64,000 nt of DNA from Tatumella sp. JGM91 (GCF_018257575.1 NZ_JAERJP010000014.1:47849-111848); one strand, 5' to 3'. Counted from the stretch's first letter, positions 46,514-57,416 are shown. Notes: generated by a model from the sequence alone, not told the origin. Numbers and translations: made by a program.

Positions 46514-46644
46514 GCTATTTTTATTCCCGCCGCCTGCAAAAAATCGCCAGGATATTCTGACCGGTAAAGGAATATCCGGCTCAGGGGCGCTGCGGTGCCC
46601 CGGGGATTCCCTCGTATAACACAATATAAAACAGCAGGTTAATC

Positions 46645-48795
46645 ATGGATAAACATAAAATTCTCAGGCACATCCCCTGGGCGGTGTTAGGGGTCATTGG
46701 TGCGTTTTGCCTTGCTGTGGTGGCATTACGGCGCGGTGAACATGTCAGTGCTATGTGGCTGGTGGTCGCCTCCGTTTCGGTCTATCTGGTGGCATACCGC
46801 TATTACAGTCTGTATATCGCGCAAAAAGTGATGCAGCTGGATCCTTCCCGCGCCACCCCTGCCGTGATGAACAATGACGGCCTTAATTATGTTCCGACCA
46901 ACCGCTATGTCTTATTTGGTCACCATTTTGCGGCTATCGCCGGGGCCGGCCCGCTGGTCGGGCCGGTTCTGGCTGCACAAATGGGCTATTTACCCGGCAC
47001 TCTGTGGCTGCTGGCCGGTGTGGTACTGGCCGGTGCGGTACAGGACTTTATGGTGTTGTTTATCTCTTCGCGCCGTAATGGCGCATCCCTCGGCGAGATG
47101 ATCAAACAGGAAATGGGGCCGGTGCCGGGTACCATCGCTCTGTTTGGCTGTTTTCTGATTATGATCATTATCCTCGCTGTACTGGCGCTGATTGTGGTTA
47201 AAGCACTGGCCGAAAGCCCGTGGGGAGTATTTACCGTCTGTGCCACCGTGCCGATAGCGCTGCTGATGGGCGTATATATGCGCTATATCCGCCCCGGCCG
47301 GGTACTGGAAGTCTCGGTCATCGGGCTGGTATTACTGGTGCTGTCTATCTGGTTTGGCGGTGTCATTGCCAGTGACCCTTACTGGGGACCGGCACTGACA
47401 TTTAAAGACACCACTATTACCTATGCACTGATTGGTTATGCTTTTATCTCCGCTCTGTTACCTGTCTGGCTGATCCTCGCCCCGCGTGACTATCTGGCAA
47501 CCTTCCTGAAAATCGGGGTGATTGTCGGTCTGGCGATCGGGATCGTGATCCTGAATCCGGATCTGAAAATGCCGGCGATAACTCCGTTTATCGACGGCAG
47601 CGGCCCGTTATGGAAAGGCGCTCTGTTTCCGTTCCTGTTTATTACTATTGCCTGTGGTGCGGTTTCCGGTTTCCATGCACTGATAGCTTCCGGCACCACA
47701 CCAAAATTACTGGCTAACGAAAAAGATGCCCGGCTGATCGGTTACGGTGCCATGCTGATGGAATCGTTTGTCGCGGTCATGGCACTGGTTGCTGCCTCAA
47801 TTATCGAACCGGGTCTCTATTTCGCCATGAACACTCCGCCGGCAGGGCTGGGCTTTACCATGCCTAATCTGCATCAGCTGGGGGGAGAAAATGCGCCACT
47901 GATTATGGCACAACTGAAAGACGTGACAGCACAGGCCGCCGCCACAGTCAGTTCCTGGGGATTTGTGATTTCACCGGAGCAAATCCTGCAAACGGCCAAA
48001 GATATTGGTGAGCCTTCGGTGCTTAACCGCGCCGGGGGAGCGCCTACCCTGGCGGTAGGTATTGCCGATGTATTCCACAAGATTATGCCACTGGCCGATA
48101 TGGGCTTCTGGTATCACTTCGGGATCCTGTTTGAAGCCCTGTTTATCCTGACAGCACTGGATGCAGGCACCCGATCCGGACGCTTTATGTTGCAGGATCT
48201 GCTGGGTAATTTTGTACCTTTCCTGAAAAATACCCGCTCCCTGCCCGCAGGAATAGTGGGTACTGCCGGCTGTGTCGGACTGTGGGGTTATCTGCTGTAT
48301 CAGGGGGTTGTGGATCCGCTGGGTGGCGTGAAAAGCCTGTGGCCACTGTTCGGTATTTCGAACCAGATGCTGGCGGCCGTCGCCCTGATGCTGGGTACTG
48401 TGATCCTGATTAAAATGAAACGTACCCGTTATATCTGGGTAACCACCATCCCCGCAGTCTGGCTGCTGATCTGCACCACATGGGCTTTAAGTATGAAACT
48501 GTTCAGCGCTAATCCGCAACTGGAAGGATTTTTTTATATGGCACGGGAATACCAGGCGCGGATAAATGACGGCAGTGCACTGAGTGCTGCTCAGATAGCG
48601 AATATGCAACAGATCGTACTGAATAATTACACCAATGCCGGCCTGAGTATTCTGTTCCTGCTGGTGGTGTACAGCATTATGTTCTACGGGGTGAAAATCT
48701 GGCGTCAGGCGGCGAAAAACCCTCAACGCAGCGATAAAGAAACCCCTTATGTTCCCGTCCCGGAAGGGGGGGTGAAAACCTCCTCCGGCCATTAA
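46645..48795 (+). CDS. btsT: Pyruvate:proton symporter BtsT (YjiY)
   Basis: A 716-residue CstA-family carrier, the same length as E. coli BtsT (CstA has about 701) and nearly collinear with it from [16 protein letters not shown] to the C-terminal [13 protein letters not shown]. About 16-18 membrane helices. BtsT takes up pyruvate and is induced by the BtsS/BtsR system when external pyruvate appears during nutrient limitation. Characteristic blocks: [22 protein letters not shown] and SGTTPKLL. It heads btsT-yjiX-yjiA as in E. coli. Confidence 0.95.
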   Translation: MDKHKILRHIPWAVLGVIGAFCLAVVALRRGEHVSAMWLVVASVSVYLVAYRYYSLYIAQKVMQLDPSRATPAVMNNDGLNYVPTNRYVLFGHHFAAIAGAGPLVGPVLAAQMGYLPGTLWLLAGVVLAGAVQDFMVLFISSRRNGASLGEMIKQEMGPVPGTIALFGCFLIMIIILAVLALIVVKALAESPWGVFTVCATVPIALLMGVYMRYIRPGRVLEVSVIGLVLLVLSIWFGGVIASDPYWGPALTFKDTTITYALIGYAFISALLPVWLILAPRDYLATFLKIGVIVGLAIGIVILNPDLKMPAITPFIDGSGPLWKGALFPFLFITIACGAVSGFHALIASGTTPKLLANEKDARLIGYGAMLMESFVAVMALVAASIIEPGLYFAMNTPPAGLGFTMPNLHQLGGENAPLIMAQLKDVTAQAAATVSSWGFVISPEQILQTAKDIGEPSVLNRAGGAPTLAVGIADVFHKIMPLADMGFWYHFGILFEALFILTALDAGTRSGRFMLQDLLGNFVPFLKNTRSLPAGIVGTAGCVGLWGYLLYQGVVDPLGGVKSLWPLFGISNQMLAAVALMLGTVILIKMKRTRYIWVTTIPAVWLLICTTWALSMKLFSANPQLEGFFYMAREYQARINDGSALSAAQIANMQQIVLNNYTNAGLSILFLLVVYSIMFYGVKIWRQAAKNPQRSDKETPYVPVPEGGVKTSSGH

Positions 48796-48845
48796 GCGAC
48801 CGAAGGCCCGCCGTAATATGCGGGCCATTATTATCAGGAGACACG

Positions 48846-49049
48846 ATGTTTGGTAAAGCAGGCTCTGCATCAAAATATCTGGGGCAGGCGGCAAGAATGC
48901 TGGTAGGTGTCCCGGATTATGACAACTATGTTGAACATATGCGCAACCGTCACCCTGATTTGCCGGCGATGAGTTATGAAGAATTTTTTCGTGAACGTCA
49001 GCAGGCAAGGTATGGCGGAGACGGTAAAGGCGGCATGCGTTGCTGTTAA
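48846..49049 (+). CDS. yjiX: YjiX/YbdD-family small protein
   Basis: A 67-residue protein closely matching E. coli Yji[24 protein letters not shown], a central [10 protein letters not shown] and the C-terminal GKGGMRCC with its paired cysteines. Function unknown; a member of this family always follows btsT or cstA, and may be part of a transporter complex. Good ribosome-binding site (AGGAG). It lies 50 bases behind btsT and 13 bases ahead of yjiA. Confidence 0.92.
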   Translation: MFGKAGSASKYLGQAARMLVGVPDYDNYVEHMRNRHPDLPAMSYEEFFRERQQARYGGDGKGGMRCC

Positions 49050-49062
49050 CCAGGGAGAGTCT

Positions 49063-49980
49063 ATGACACCGGTAAAAGTGACTTTACTGAGCGGTTTTCT
49101 CGGGGCAGGAAAAACGACCCTGCTGAAGACTATTTTGCAGACAGACCACGGCCACCGAATTGCCGTCATAGAAAACGAGTTTGCTGACACCGGCATTGAT
49201 CAGCAGATTATCGGGGATCGTGCCAGCCGGATCACTACCCTGGCCAACGGCTGTATTTGCTGTGACCGTTCGGGTGAACTGGAAAATGCCCTGCTTGATC
49301 TGCTCGCTGCCCGCACGGCAGGATCGATCAGTTTCGATCGACTGATTATTGAGTCTACCGGGATGGCGGAGGCCTGTCATCTTGACGGGGTTATTACCCT
49401 GGTGGATGCCGTTCACGCAAACCAGCAACTGGATAACTGTCAGGTTGCACAAGCCCAGATCGGTTATGCGGATCGCATTCTGCTGACAAAAACCGATCTT
49501 GTTGCAGACTGTGAAGCCCTGACAGAACGTTTACAGCGTATCAATGCCCGTGCCCCGATACAGCGGGTGTTGCACGGTGATACGGATATTGACAGTTTGT
49601 TTGATCTGCGGGGATTTATGCTGGAACACAGGGAGATTCGGCCGGCCTTAGCGTTCCGTTTTATGCCACAACACCGCGACAGGGTCAGCTCTCTGACCCT
49701 TCAGCTGGATTTTCCGGTCGATCTCCAAACCCTGTCAGGCGTTATGGAATCCCTGTTACTGCAATATGCCGATAATCTGTTGCGCTACAAAGGGATGTTA
49801 TGGGTCAGCGGAGAGCCATGCCGCTTACTGTTTCAGGGGGTACAGCGCCTGTATAGCTTTGGCCATGACCGGCCATGGCAAGCGGATGAAACGCCCTGCA
49901 GCCAGCTGATTTTTATTGGTACTGACCTGCCCGAACAGCTGCTGACTCAGACATTTGAAGCTCTGCGGCCGGAACTATAG
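49063..49980 (+). CDS. yjiA: CobW/COG0523-family GTPase YjiA with an internal deletion
   Basis: A 305-residue metal-binding GTPase matching E. coli YjiA (318). Walker [10 protein letters not shown] (11-19), the metal-site GCICC (63-67) and NKxD-like TKTD are intact. However, after ESTGM (97-101) the family continues with A-D-P-x-P and about 18 further residues (switch region and following helix), while here only AEACH bridges to [12 protein letters not shown]. The frame is kept. This may impair GTP hydrolysis or metal coupling. The ATG at 49063 has GGGAGAG upstream; the longer open frame to 48976 overlaps yjiX. The last 6 bases overlap btsR, which runs toward it. Confidence 0.88.
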   Translation: MTPVKVTLLSGFLGAGKTTLLKTILQTDHGHRIAVIENEFADTGIDQQIIGDRASRITTLANGCICCDRSGELENALLDLLAARTAGSISFDRLIIESTGMAEACHLDGVITLVDAVHANQQLDNCQVAQAQIGYADRILLTKTDLVADCEALTERLQRINARAPIQRVLHGDTDIDSLFDLRGFMLEHREIRPALAFRFMPQHRDRVSSLTLQLDFPVDLQTLSGVMESLLLQYADNLLRYKGMLWVSGEPCRLLFQGVQRLYSFGHDRPWQADETPCSQLIFIGTDLPEQLLTQTFEALRPEL

Positions 49981-50691
49981 GCCGAGAGTTTCTTTCAGAC
50001 GTTTCAGATAACGGCGGCTGACCGGCACTGTCTGACCGCCCTTCATCTTCAGTTCTCCCTGACCGTTCTCTCCCATACGGATCTCCTGTAACTGATCCAT
50101 ATTGATCAGATGCTGGCGATGGCAACGCAGCAGCGCAGTACGCTGCTCAAGGGTACGCAGTGTCAGCCCGGTCACCCCCTGTTTGCCCTCACGGCTGGTC
50201 ACCAGCACCCCGCCAATCCGGCTGCTGACACAGGCCACGTCCTCCATCGCCAGCAGGTAAATCCGGTTCTGTCCGTTACAGGGGATATATTTCAGCGCTG
50301 ACTGCAATCCGGGCAGCCGGGCCAGATCCTGCGGATCACTGGCCTGTCGCAGGCGCATCAGGCACTTTGTCAGCCTGGCCGGTTCGACCGGTTTCAGCAG
50401 ATAGTCAAAGGCGGCTTCATCAAAAGCCTGTAATGCATATTCATCAAAAGCCGTCAGAAATACGATATGTGGCCGGTGTTGCGGGTCGAGCATACCGGCC
50501 ATTTCCAGGCCAGTGATACGCGGCATCTGGATATCCAGGAACACCACCTGCGGGCGCAGGCGGTTAATGGCCGCCATCCCTTCAATGGCATTTGCAGCCT
50601 CACCGGCAATATCAATATCACTGTGCTGCTGCAACAGCAGCCGGAGATTTTCCCGGGCCAGTGGTTCATCATCGACAATCAATACTTTCAT
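49975..50691 (-). CDS. btsR: Pyruvate-responsive LytTR response regulator BtsR (YehT)
   Basis: A 238-residue response regulator (E. coli BtsR 239). Receiver domain 1-115 with acidic pocket Asp8-Asp9, phospho-acceptor Asp53 (VVFLDIQMP) and Lys in LLKPV; C-terminal LytTR DNA-binding domain (about 135-236) with [20 protein letters not shown]. It activates btsT when phosphorylated by BtsS. It overlaps btsS by 4 bases. In E. coli these regulator genes are far from btsT; here they are convergent with its operon. Confidence 0.94.
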   Translation of the reverse strand: MKVLIVDDEPLARENLRLLLQQHSDIDIAGEAANAIEGMAAINRLRPQVVFLDIQMPRITGLEMAGMLDPQHRPHIVFLTAFDEYALQAFDEAAFDYLLKPVEPARLTKCLMRLRQASDPQDLARLPGLQSALKYIPCNGQNRIYLLAMEDVACVSSRIGGVLVTSREGKQGVTGLTLRTLEQRTALLRCHRQHLINMDQLQEIRMGENGQGELKMKGGQTVPVSRRYLKRLKETLGL

Positions 50692-52379
50692 ATCTCCTGC
50701 ACCTCCGGCGGTAAACGGATAATTACCCGTGTGTAATTGTCAGTGTCATAGTCGACACACAGCCCGCAGCCATTGCCAAACCGCGCCCGCAGACGGCGGT
50801 CCACCAGCCCCATGCCCATGCCCTGCGATTTACCTGTCGGCGAGACAAATAGCCCGGCATTATCCTGTACCGAAATTTCCAGATACTCAGCTGACTGGCA
50901 GGCGGTGATGGTAACTTCTCCGGTCCCCGGCAGCTGGGACGTACCATGTTTGATGGCATTTTCTACCAGAGGTTGCAGGGTAAACGCCGGTAAACGATGA
51001 TGACACAATGCTTCAGGGACCCGTAAATTCACCTTTAGCCGTGACTGAAAACGGGCCTGCTCAATCTGCAGGTAGGCATTTACGTGTTCCAGCTCATCGC
51101 CAAGAGTCGCGACTTCGGAACTGCGCTTAAGATTTTTACGGAAGAACGTCGACAAATACTGCACCAGCACCCCGGCACGCTGCCGGTCATTACGGATCAC
51201 AGCCTGCAGAGTATTCAGTGCATTAAACAGAAAATGCGGATTCACCTGGGCATGCAGCAGTTTAATCTCAGCCTGTGCCAGCAGGGCTTTTTGTCGTTCA
51301 TACTGACCGGCAAGGATCTGCGCTGACAGTAACCGGGCAATACCTTCGCCCAGTGTCCGGTTGATAGAACTGAATAAGCGGTTTTTCGCTTCGTATAACT
51401 TGATGGTGCCAATCACCTGCTGGTTTTCACCATACAAAGGGATCACCAGAGTTGAGCCCAGTTTGCACTGCGGATTCACGGAGCAGCAATACGGCAGTTC
51501 GTTACCGTCCGCATAGACCACTTCCCCCGTTTCAATGGCACGCCGGGTATAGTGAGAAGAGACCGGTTTCCCGGCGATATGATGATCATCACCGATCCCC
51601 GTAAAAGCCAGCAATTCCCGGCAGTCAGTAATCGCTACCGCCCCGATATCCAGTTGCTGATGCAGCACCCGTGCGACTTTTAGACTGTTTTCGCGGTTGA
51701 ATCCCTGGCGCAATATGCCCTCAGTTTCTGCAGCCACCCGCAAGGCGGTAGCCGAAAAGGCAGAGGTATAGCGTTCAAACATTGCCCGTTTATCCAGCAG
51801 GATACGCATAAACAGCGCAGCACCGACCGTATTGGTAATAATCATCGGGGCGGCAATATGGCTCACCAGTTGCAGTGCTTCCGAAAAAGGCCGGGCAATT
51901 AACAGAATAATCAGCATTTGCAGAGCTTCCGCCAGCAGAGTCAGAGCCCCTGCCGTCAGCGGACTAAACAGTTTATCTGCCCGTCCGCGCCGGACCAGAA
52001 TCCGGTGTAGCCCTCCCCCCAGTAAGCCTTCTGCCAGAGTGGACAGCATACAACTCAGGGCGGTCATCCCGCCAAGAGAATAACGGTGCAGACCGCCGGT
52101 CAGCCCCACCAGCCCGCCAACAACCGGCCCGCCGAGTAAGCCCCCCATTACCGCCCCAATGGCACGGGTATTAGCAATCGAGTCATCGATATTTAATCCG
52201 AAATAGCTGCCGAGAATGCAGAAAAAAGAAAAGGTGATATAACACAATAACTTATGAGGAAGTCTGACCGTCACCTGCAGTAACGGAATAAACAGCCGTG
52301 TTTTACTCATCAGCCAGGCGATTACCAGAAATACACACATCTGTTGCAGTAACTGTATAACTAACCGGAATTCATGCAT
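50688..52379 (-). CDS. btsS: High-affinity pyruvate sensor histidine kinase BtsS (YehU)
   Basis: A 563-residue LytS-type sensor kinase (E. coli BtsS 561). The N-terminal 5TM-5TMR_LYT region (about 1-200) shows the very similar blocks [21 protein letters not shown] and [23 protein letters not shown] domain follows (about 220-345), then the HisKA_7-type kinase with phospho-acceptor His in [14 protein letters not shown] and an ATPase domain ([22 protein letters not shown]). It senses external pyruvate. First gene of btsSR. Confidence 0.94.
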   Translation of the reverse strand: MHEFRLVIQLLQQMCVFLVIAWLMSKTRLFIPLLQVTVRLPHKLLCYITFSFFCILGSYFGLNIDDSIANTRAIGAVMGGLLGGPVVGGLVGLTGGLHRYSLGGMTALSCMLSTLAEGLLGGGLHRILVRRGRADKLFSPLTAGALTLLAEALQMLIILLIARPFSEALQLVSHIAAPMIITNTVGAALFMRILLDKRAMFERYTSAFSATALRVAAETEGILRQGFNRENSLKVARVLHQQLDIGAVAITDCRELLAFTGIGDDHHIAGKPVSSHYTRRAIETGEVVYADGNELPYCCSVNPQCKLGSTLVIPLYGENQQVIGTIKLYEAKNRLFSSINRTLGEGIARLLSAQILAGQYERQKALLAQAEIKLLHAQVNPHFLFNALNTLQAVIRNDRQRAGVLVQYLSTFFRKNLKRSSEVATLGDELEHVNAYLQIEQARFQSRLKVNLRVPEALCHHRLPAFTLQPLVENAIKHGTSQLPGTGEVTITACQSAEYLEISVQDNAGLFVSPTGKSQGMGMGLVDRRLRARFGNGCGLCVDYDTDNYTRVIIRLPPEVQEI

Positions 52380-52575
52380 ACGGGATGCCCCGGGGGAGTG
52401 ACAAAACCGCAGAATATCCTGTCCTGGCAGGAATTTCTTTGAATCAGCGCCGGAAACCGCTCACGGAAAAATATCCGTCATTCAGCCTCTGGTTCCGGTG
52501 ATATATAGTTGAAAGACGACGACCGTTTCCAGTCACCGGTCATGTTATCCAGCCTGAACTCATCCGGGAGAAACT

Positions 52576-53397
52576 ATATTATTCGCTGCTGCAGATTTAG
52601 TCTCTGTTTCCGCCTTTGCAGATAACGGGCAAGGCGGTAATCCTGCCGGTGTCTGAACTGGCATACAATTCCCCGCGCAACATGAAATGCAGCGTATTGC
52701 CGCTGAGGCCGGTTTTTCGGAAACCGTGTTTGCGATTCCGGTGCAGGGAGAGCCTGCCGGGGTCTGGCGGGTCCGTTATTTTTCTCCGGAAACCGAAGTG
52801 CCTTTCTGTGACCATGCCACCATTGCCACCACCGCGGTGCTGGTGCAACGCTTTGGTGCGGGGGAATATCAGTTTCAGTTAAATCAGGCCACCCTTCAGG
52901 TGTCGGCTGAACCCGACGCACAGGGCAACTGGCAGGCCGCTTACCCGCAGCCAGCCGGTCTAATCAGGATCGGCTACCGGCATCATGAGCCGGATATGCG
53001 TATCCCTCCGGCGTTGATCCATGGCGGAGCCGACCATCTGGTGCTGGCATTAAAAGAGCGCTCATCTCTGGCGGCAATGCGTTATTTTCAGCCCGCAGGC
53101 CGTGAACTGATGCGGCGCAACGGCTGGGTGACTATCCTGCTGGTCTGCGGGGAAGATGCACAGAAATTTTATACCCGTCACCCGTTTGCCTATGGCGATG
53201 TTTACGAAGATCCGGCTACCGGTGCAGCTTCGGCAGCATTTGCCGGTTATCTGCGCGACCTGCAGTGGTCACATAACGGCGCGATAGAAATTGTGCAGGG
53301 CGAAGATATGGGGATGCGCTCACGCATTTTTGCCGGAATCAGCGATCTGACAGGCAGTCCGATTGCCATATCAGGACAGGTGCGGCAACTTATGTAA
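52576..53397 (+). pseudogene. PhzF-family isomerase gene, broken by an in-frame stop
   Basis: The frame from about 52576 reads VSVSAFADNGQGGNPAGV, the standard PhzF N-terminus, then meets TGA at 52654-52656, and resumes in the same frame with QHEMQRIAAEAGFSETVF through to the normal C-terminus (VYEDPATGAASAAFAGYL). The ribosome-binding site GGGAG at 52566-52570 is followed by ATA instead of ATG, so the start codon also seems lost. An internal ATG at 52687 could give 236 residues but lacks the first about 37, which form part of the first domain. PhzF-like proteins are isomerases or epimerases of unknown substrate outside phenazine producers. Confidence 0.75.
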
Positions 53398-53515
53398 ATT
53401 GCCTTAACGATAACCTCATGAGAGTATCTGCGAAGCATTATAACGCTGTTTCCGTCCCGCCCTGCGGGCGGGATATTGGTTGTTATTCCCCCTGACGCTT
53501 CAGAAAGGATATTTC

Positions 53516-54064
53516 ATGCCAGTCTGCTCCAAATGTCATCAGCACATGACTAATGATTACTGTTCTTCCTGTGCCGAAAAAGCCCGTGAAGCCGACAGAC
53601 ATCATAATCACGGCAATAACGCCGCGACTCCGGTAACCGGTGACCCGCGCCCGGAGAATAACCGGCCCCCGTTGCCTGCCGGTGACGCGGCTGGCGGAAC
53701 ACCGGTAAAAACCACCCCGCTGCCGCTGGATAATTTCGCCGCAAAATTTATTTATGCCCGCTGGGTACCTCTGGCACTGATGGCGTTACTGGCCTTTGAA
53801 ATTGTCGCCAGCCTGAAGTTTTTACAGAGTTATCAGCACTATTATGGTTATGGCATTTTTACTCTGCCCTTTCCGCTGCTCTATGCCCCGCTGGTCATAC
53901 TGCTGTTTATTAACCTGCTGATGATGTTCAGATTCCGCGAATTTCATCAGCAAAAAAGTACCCGCCGTGGTCACCCGACTTTTTGTCTGTTTGTCTTCTT
54001 CTGGTTCTGGTATATGCGCACCATCGGCCTGACCGTCGGTTTCTGGTTACTTCGCCATTTCTAA
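53516..54064 (+). CDS. Zinc-ribbon membrane protein, unknown
   Basis: A 182-residue protein with an N-terminal zinc ribbon (MPVCSKCHQHM...YCSSC, two CxxC pairs within 20 residues), a disordered Pro/Gly-rich linker (about 30-68), and three hydrophobic segments (about 81-97, 110-140 and 155-178). The ATG at 53516 has AAAGGA six bases upstream; an open frame 12 codons longer is not preferred. This layout resembles E. coli-type small 'zinc-ribbon domain plus DUF' inner-membrane proteins but I do not recognise the family. A GC hairpin (53456-53472, CCCGCCC/GGGCGGG) sits between it and the broken PhzF gene. Confidence 0.7.
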   Translation: MPVCSKCHQHMTNDYCSSCAEKAREADRHHNHGNNAATPVTGDPRPENNRPPLPAGDAAGGTPVKTTPLPLDNFAAKFIYARWVPLALMALLAFEIVASLKFLQSYQHYYGYGIFTLPFPLLYAPLVILLFINLLMMFRFREFHQQKSTRRGHPTFCLFVFFWFWYMRTIGLTVGFWLLRHF

Positions 54065-54311
54065 CGTCTTTGCCGGTGGTATTCCCTGCTCTCCGCCAGC
54101 AATACCACTGGCCGGCTCTCTCTCCTTCGCCCCATGACAGTGCCCCCTGTAGCCGGCCTGCACCTTCAGGGTGCACAGCACCTCCCACGGGCGGTTCTCC
54201 GTCAGTCGGGTATCCTGCGGTTAAACAATAAGAATATTTTATAGTTAATCGCAAAAAGTGACTGGCACAGATATTGCTTTCTTATTTTACCGGTTGTTAA
54301 AAGGGACAATA

Positions 54312-55082
54312 ATGAAAATCGCAATCTGGCAGGCACAAAGCAGTTACTGTGATTATGCGGCTAACCTGGCACGGCTGGCGGCGGCACTTCAACAGGCTAA
54401 ATCACAACAGGCTGAATTACTGATCACACCTGAAATGTTTATGTCAGGTTATGTATTACAGCAGCATCTCCTTGCCATGGCAGATAGCTTCCCGCTGACA
54501 GAATTACTGGCCCTGGCCAGAGAGCGGCAAATGGCAATGATTGTTACCGGCCCGCTGGCAGAAGCAGGGCAGATTTTTAATGCCAGTTATTTTATCTCGG
54601 CACAGGGGGAGTTGCAGTGCGTATACCGGAAAACCCATCTGTTTGGTGAGCTGGATAAACGTCAGTTCAGCCCCGGCAATCAGCCGGTATGTATCACCCG
54701 CTATAAGGATCTGAATATTGCGCTACTGATCTGCTATGACGTTGAATTTCCTGAAACCGTCCGGGCTGCGGCCCGCGCCGGTGCCCATCTGGTGGCCGTC
54801 GCCACCGCGCAGATGAAGCCCTTCGATTTTGTTAACCGCCACCTGATTGCCACCCGTAGCTGGGAAAACCAGCTGTATATGGCCTATGTCAATCAAACCG
54901 GCCGTGAACAACACCTTGAATACGTCGGATTAAGCCTGGTCACTTCTCCTGACGGGGAGGTGCTTTGCCAGGCCAGCGAATCTGAAGAACAGTTGTTATA
55001 TGCAGAAATTGATCCGTCACAGGTCACTGAGGCTCAGAAACAGAATCCGTACCTGAGTGATTTGCGGACAGACATACTATGA
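54312..55082 (+). CDS. Carbon-nitrogen hydrolase (nitrilase superfamily amidase)
   Basis: A 256-residue nitrilase-superfamily amidohydrolase. The catalytic triad is Glu41 (TPEMFMSGY), Lys107 (YRKTHLFGELD) and Cys141 (LLICYDVEFPE). No extra domains. The ATG at 54312 has AAGGGA before it; the longer frame to 54258 is unlikely. The GELDKRQFSPG loop resembles aliphatic amidases and omega-amidase-like enzymes acting on small amides. It is 31 bases ahead of an APC permease on the same strand, so uptake of an amino acid, amine or amide followed by hydrolysis is likely; substrate unknown. Confidence 0.87.
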   Translation: MKIAIWQAQSSYCDYAANLARLAAALQQAKSQQAELLITPEMFMSGYVLQQHLLAMADSFPLTELLALARERQMAMIVTGPLAEAGQIFNASYFISAQGELQCVYRKTHLFGELDKRQFSPGNQPVCITRYKDLNIALLICYDVEFPETVRAAARAGAHLVAVATAQMKPFDFVNRHLIATRSWENQLYMAYVNQTGREQHLEYVGLSLVTSPDGEVLCQASESEEQLLYAEIDPSQVTEAQKQNPYLSDLRTDIL

Positions 55083-55113
55083 ATAGTGTAATAATAAGTG
55101 CGAGGAATTCCGT

Positions 55114-56544
55114 ATGACTGAGGCTAAAACACGTCAGAAAACCGCCAGACTGAGCGGAAACCTGGGCGTTGGCAGTATTGTATTTATGGTGATTGCCGCC
55201 GCCGCCCCGCTCACGGTGATCGGCGGTAATGTTCCGCTGGCGATCGGCATTGGTAACGGAGTCGGTGCACCGTTCGGTTTTCTTATTGCGTCGTTAATCT
55301 TGCTGGTGTTCGCCGTCGGGTTTGTCGCCATGACTCCCCATGTCAAAGAAGCCGGTGCCTTCTACTCTTATATCAGTCAGGGGCTGGGACTACGTGCAGG
55401 GATGGGTTCAGCCTATCTGGCGCTGGTCACCTATACGGCGATCCAGGCGGGTGTCTACGGTTATATGGGCTGGGCGGTGAATGATTTGGTGGTTCATTAC
55501 GGGGGAACCGCGCATCCGTGGTGGATGTACTCGGTGCTGGCTATCGCGGCAGTCGCCATTCTCGGGTACCGCCATATTGACCTGAGTTCCAGAATTCTCG
55601 GTATCGCGTTAGTTCTGGAAATTGGCGTGGTGCTGATCATGAACTTTTCAATTCTGTCTGAAGGCGGTGCCCAGGGAGTCAGCCTGGTATCCTTTGAACC
55701 AAAAACAGCGTTTACTCACGGACTGGGAATGTCGGTATTATTCGCTCTGACCGGGTTTATCGGTTTTGAATCCACCGCTATCTTCCGTGATGAGTCACGT
55801 AACCCGGAGAAGACGATTCCCCGCGCGACCTATCTGGCAGTCATTATTATCGGTGTGTTTTATACTTTTTCAGCCTGGGCGCTGATTACCGGGGCCGGTT
55901 ATACCCGCTCGGTGGCAGTGGCTAATGACACCTTAAACGGTACCGGCAATATGCTGCTGGATATTGCCCGTCAGTATAACGGTGCCCTGATGAGTAATGT
56001 GATCCAGGTATTACTGATCAGCAGTATTTTCGCCTGTGTGCTGAGTTTCCATAATGTGTTATCCCGCTATCAGTACGTATTAGCCGGTCAGGGGTTTATG
56101 CCAAAATTTTTGTCGGCGGTGCACGGTGAGCATAAGTCACCCTGTAATGCCTCACTGGCTCAGTCGGCCACCGCCCTGTTGCTGATCACAGTGTGCGCAG
56201 CCTGTAAACTGCAGCCGCTGACCCAGGTGTTTGGTTATATGGCCGCCGTATCGACGGTCGGTATTGTACTGCTGATGCTGCTGACCAGTGTGGCTGTGGT
56301 GGCATTTTTCAAAAAGAATACAGCACTGGCCGCCGGCAAACACTGGCGTACCCGCATTATTCCGGCGATATCCGTGCTGGCACTGTCTGTATCACTGATT
56401 ATGGTGTTATCTAACTTCACCACCCTGACCGGCGGCAGTATGTTTATCAGTACATTACTGGCGATTATCCCGGTTGCAGCCCTGGTGACTGGCTATTCGG
56501 TGATTAATAAACGTCAGATTCTGGTCGCCAGTACTAACACCTGA
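55114..56544 (+). CDS. APC-family amino acid/amine permease
   Basis: A 476-residue permease of the amino acid-polyamine-organocation family, about 12 membrane helices. Family marks: GSIVFMVIAAAAPLTVIGG in helix 1, GAFYSYISQGLG, and GFIGFESTAIFRDESRNPEKTIPRAT before helix 7. Start supported by GAGGAA. Forms an operon with the upstream amidohydrolase. Substrate not determinable. Confidence 0.87.
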   Translation: MTEAKTRQKTARLSGNLGVGSIVFMVIAAAAPLTVIGGNVPLAIGIGNGVGAPFGFLIASLILLVFAVGFVAMTPHVKEAGAFYSYISQGLGLRAGMGSAYLALVTYTAIQAGVYGYMGWAVNDLVVHYGGTAHPWWMYSVLAIAAVAILGYRHIDLSSRILGIALVLEIGVVLIMNFSILSEGGAQGVSLVSFEPKTAFTHGLGMSVLFALTGFIGFESTAIFRDESRNPEKTIPRATYLAVIIIGVFYTFSAWALITGAGYTRSVAVANDTLNGTGNMLLDIARQYNGALMSNVIQVLLISSIFACVLSFHNVLSRYQYVLAGQGFMPKFLSAVHGEHKSPCNASLAQSATALLLITVCAACKLQPLTQVFGYMAAVSTVGIVLLMLLTSVAVVAFFKKNTALAAGKHWRTRIIPAISVLALSVSLIMVLSNFTTLTGGSMFISTLLAIIPVAALVTGYSVINKRQILVASTNT

Positions 56545-56814
56545 CCCTGCCAGCACCGCCTGATGTACAACTGACACAGCCAGCACCACGCTGGCTGTGT
56601 CATATCCCCGCGTCTTAACCTTCCGATCCCCCCACCGCACACGACAAATAACCTGCAGTCCGGCCCCCTCAGAGAAAAACATCGTTAATTATTCATTTTT
56701 TTTGAATGACATCAGCAGAATGATTAGATTTCGTTCAGTCAGCAGTCAGCGTAATCTTCTGTTTATCGGGACAACATCCCACTGTATAAACAAGATTACC
56801 CTGAGGAACACACC

Positions 56815-57024
56815 ATGAAAGCTATCAAAAATATTGTTGCTGTTATTGCCTTTTCTGTTATCTCCGGCGCAGCCTTTGCTCAGACCATTACTGCCACAGC
56901 CTCCACTCTGGATGGTGCAGAAGCAAAAATTGCGGCACAGGCCAGCGCAGAAGGTGCCCGTTACAATATTACCGAAGCGTCTGCCGGTAACCGGATACAT
57001 ATGACCGCAGAGCTGAAAAAATAA
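56815..57024 (+). CDS. YdgH/BhsA/McbA-like (DUF1471) secreted small protein
   Basis: A 69-residue protein with a clean signal peptide (MKAIKNIVAVIAFSVISGAAFA, cleavage before QTI) and a mature domain of about 47 residues with the DUF1471 pattern: an early beta strand, the AEAKIAAQASAEGARYNITEA helix/strand unit and a closing IHMTAELKK strand. Relatives (BhsA, McbA, YdgH) are stress-induced periplasmic or outer-membrane proteins that affect biofilm and permeability. Ribosome-binding site GAGGA. Stands alone. Confidence 0.85.
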   Translation: MKAIKNIVAVIAFSVISGAAFAQTITATASTLDGAEAKIAAQASAEGARYNITEASAGNRIHMTAELKK

Positions 57025-57095
57025 TCAGTGACGGGGGCTGCTAAAAGGCCGCCCGTAACGGCGGCCGGGGAACAAAAAACTGAACAGATCGCCGA

Positions 57096-57416
57096 TCAGC
57101 GGTGCGTTTTTTCGAACGCTTTAAAACCGTCTTCAATGGTCGGGATAATGTCTGCAATTTCAAAGTACGGGGTGGTAATTAATTCAGAATCACGCAATCT
57201 TTCGATGGAAAAATAAAAAGACTGCATATCTTCGGCCTGGAACATTGCCACATCCGTACAACGGGTAGTAAACGCCTCCGCATCAAACATTCTTAAACTC
57301 ACCTTACCGTCACTCAGTACATCGGCCAGTACCTTATCCGCAATACGGTTTCTCTCGCTGCGGGCCAGCCGCAGCCATGCAGGGGTGGTTTTTAACAGCA
57401 CAAAAACAGTGATCAT
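57096..57416 (-). CDS. Darcynin-family protein
   Basis: A 106-residue protein with the pattern of the darcynin family, of unknown function: ITVFVLLKTTPAWLRLARSER start, the central FDAEAFTTRCTDVAMFQAED segment and PYFEIADIIPTIEDGF near the end. The ferredoxin-like alpha/beta arrangement suggests a small stand-alone dimeric enzyme or binding protein. No signal peptide or membrane segment. Convergent with the DUF1471 gene, with no clear operon partner. Confidence 0.75.
   Translation of the reverse strand: MITVFVLLKTTPAWLRLARSERNRIADKVLADVLSDGKVSLRMFDAEAFTTRCTDVAMFQAEDMQSFYFSIERLRDSELITTPYFEIADIIPTIEDGFKAFEKTHR

Noticed and set aside
46645..48795. Calling this gene cstA
   Set aside because: Length 716, collinearity with YjiY/BtsT and the following yjiX-yjiA show it is btsT.
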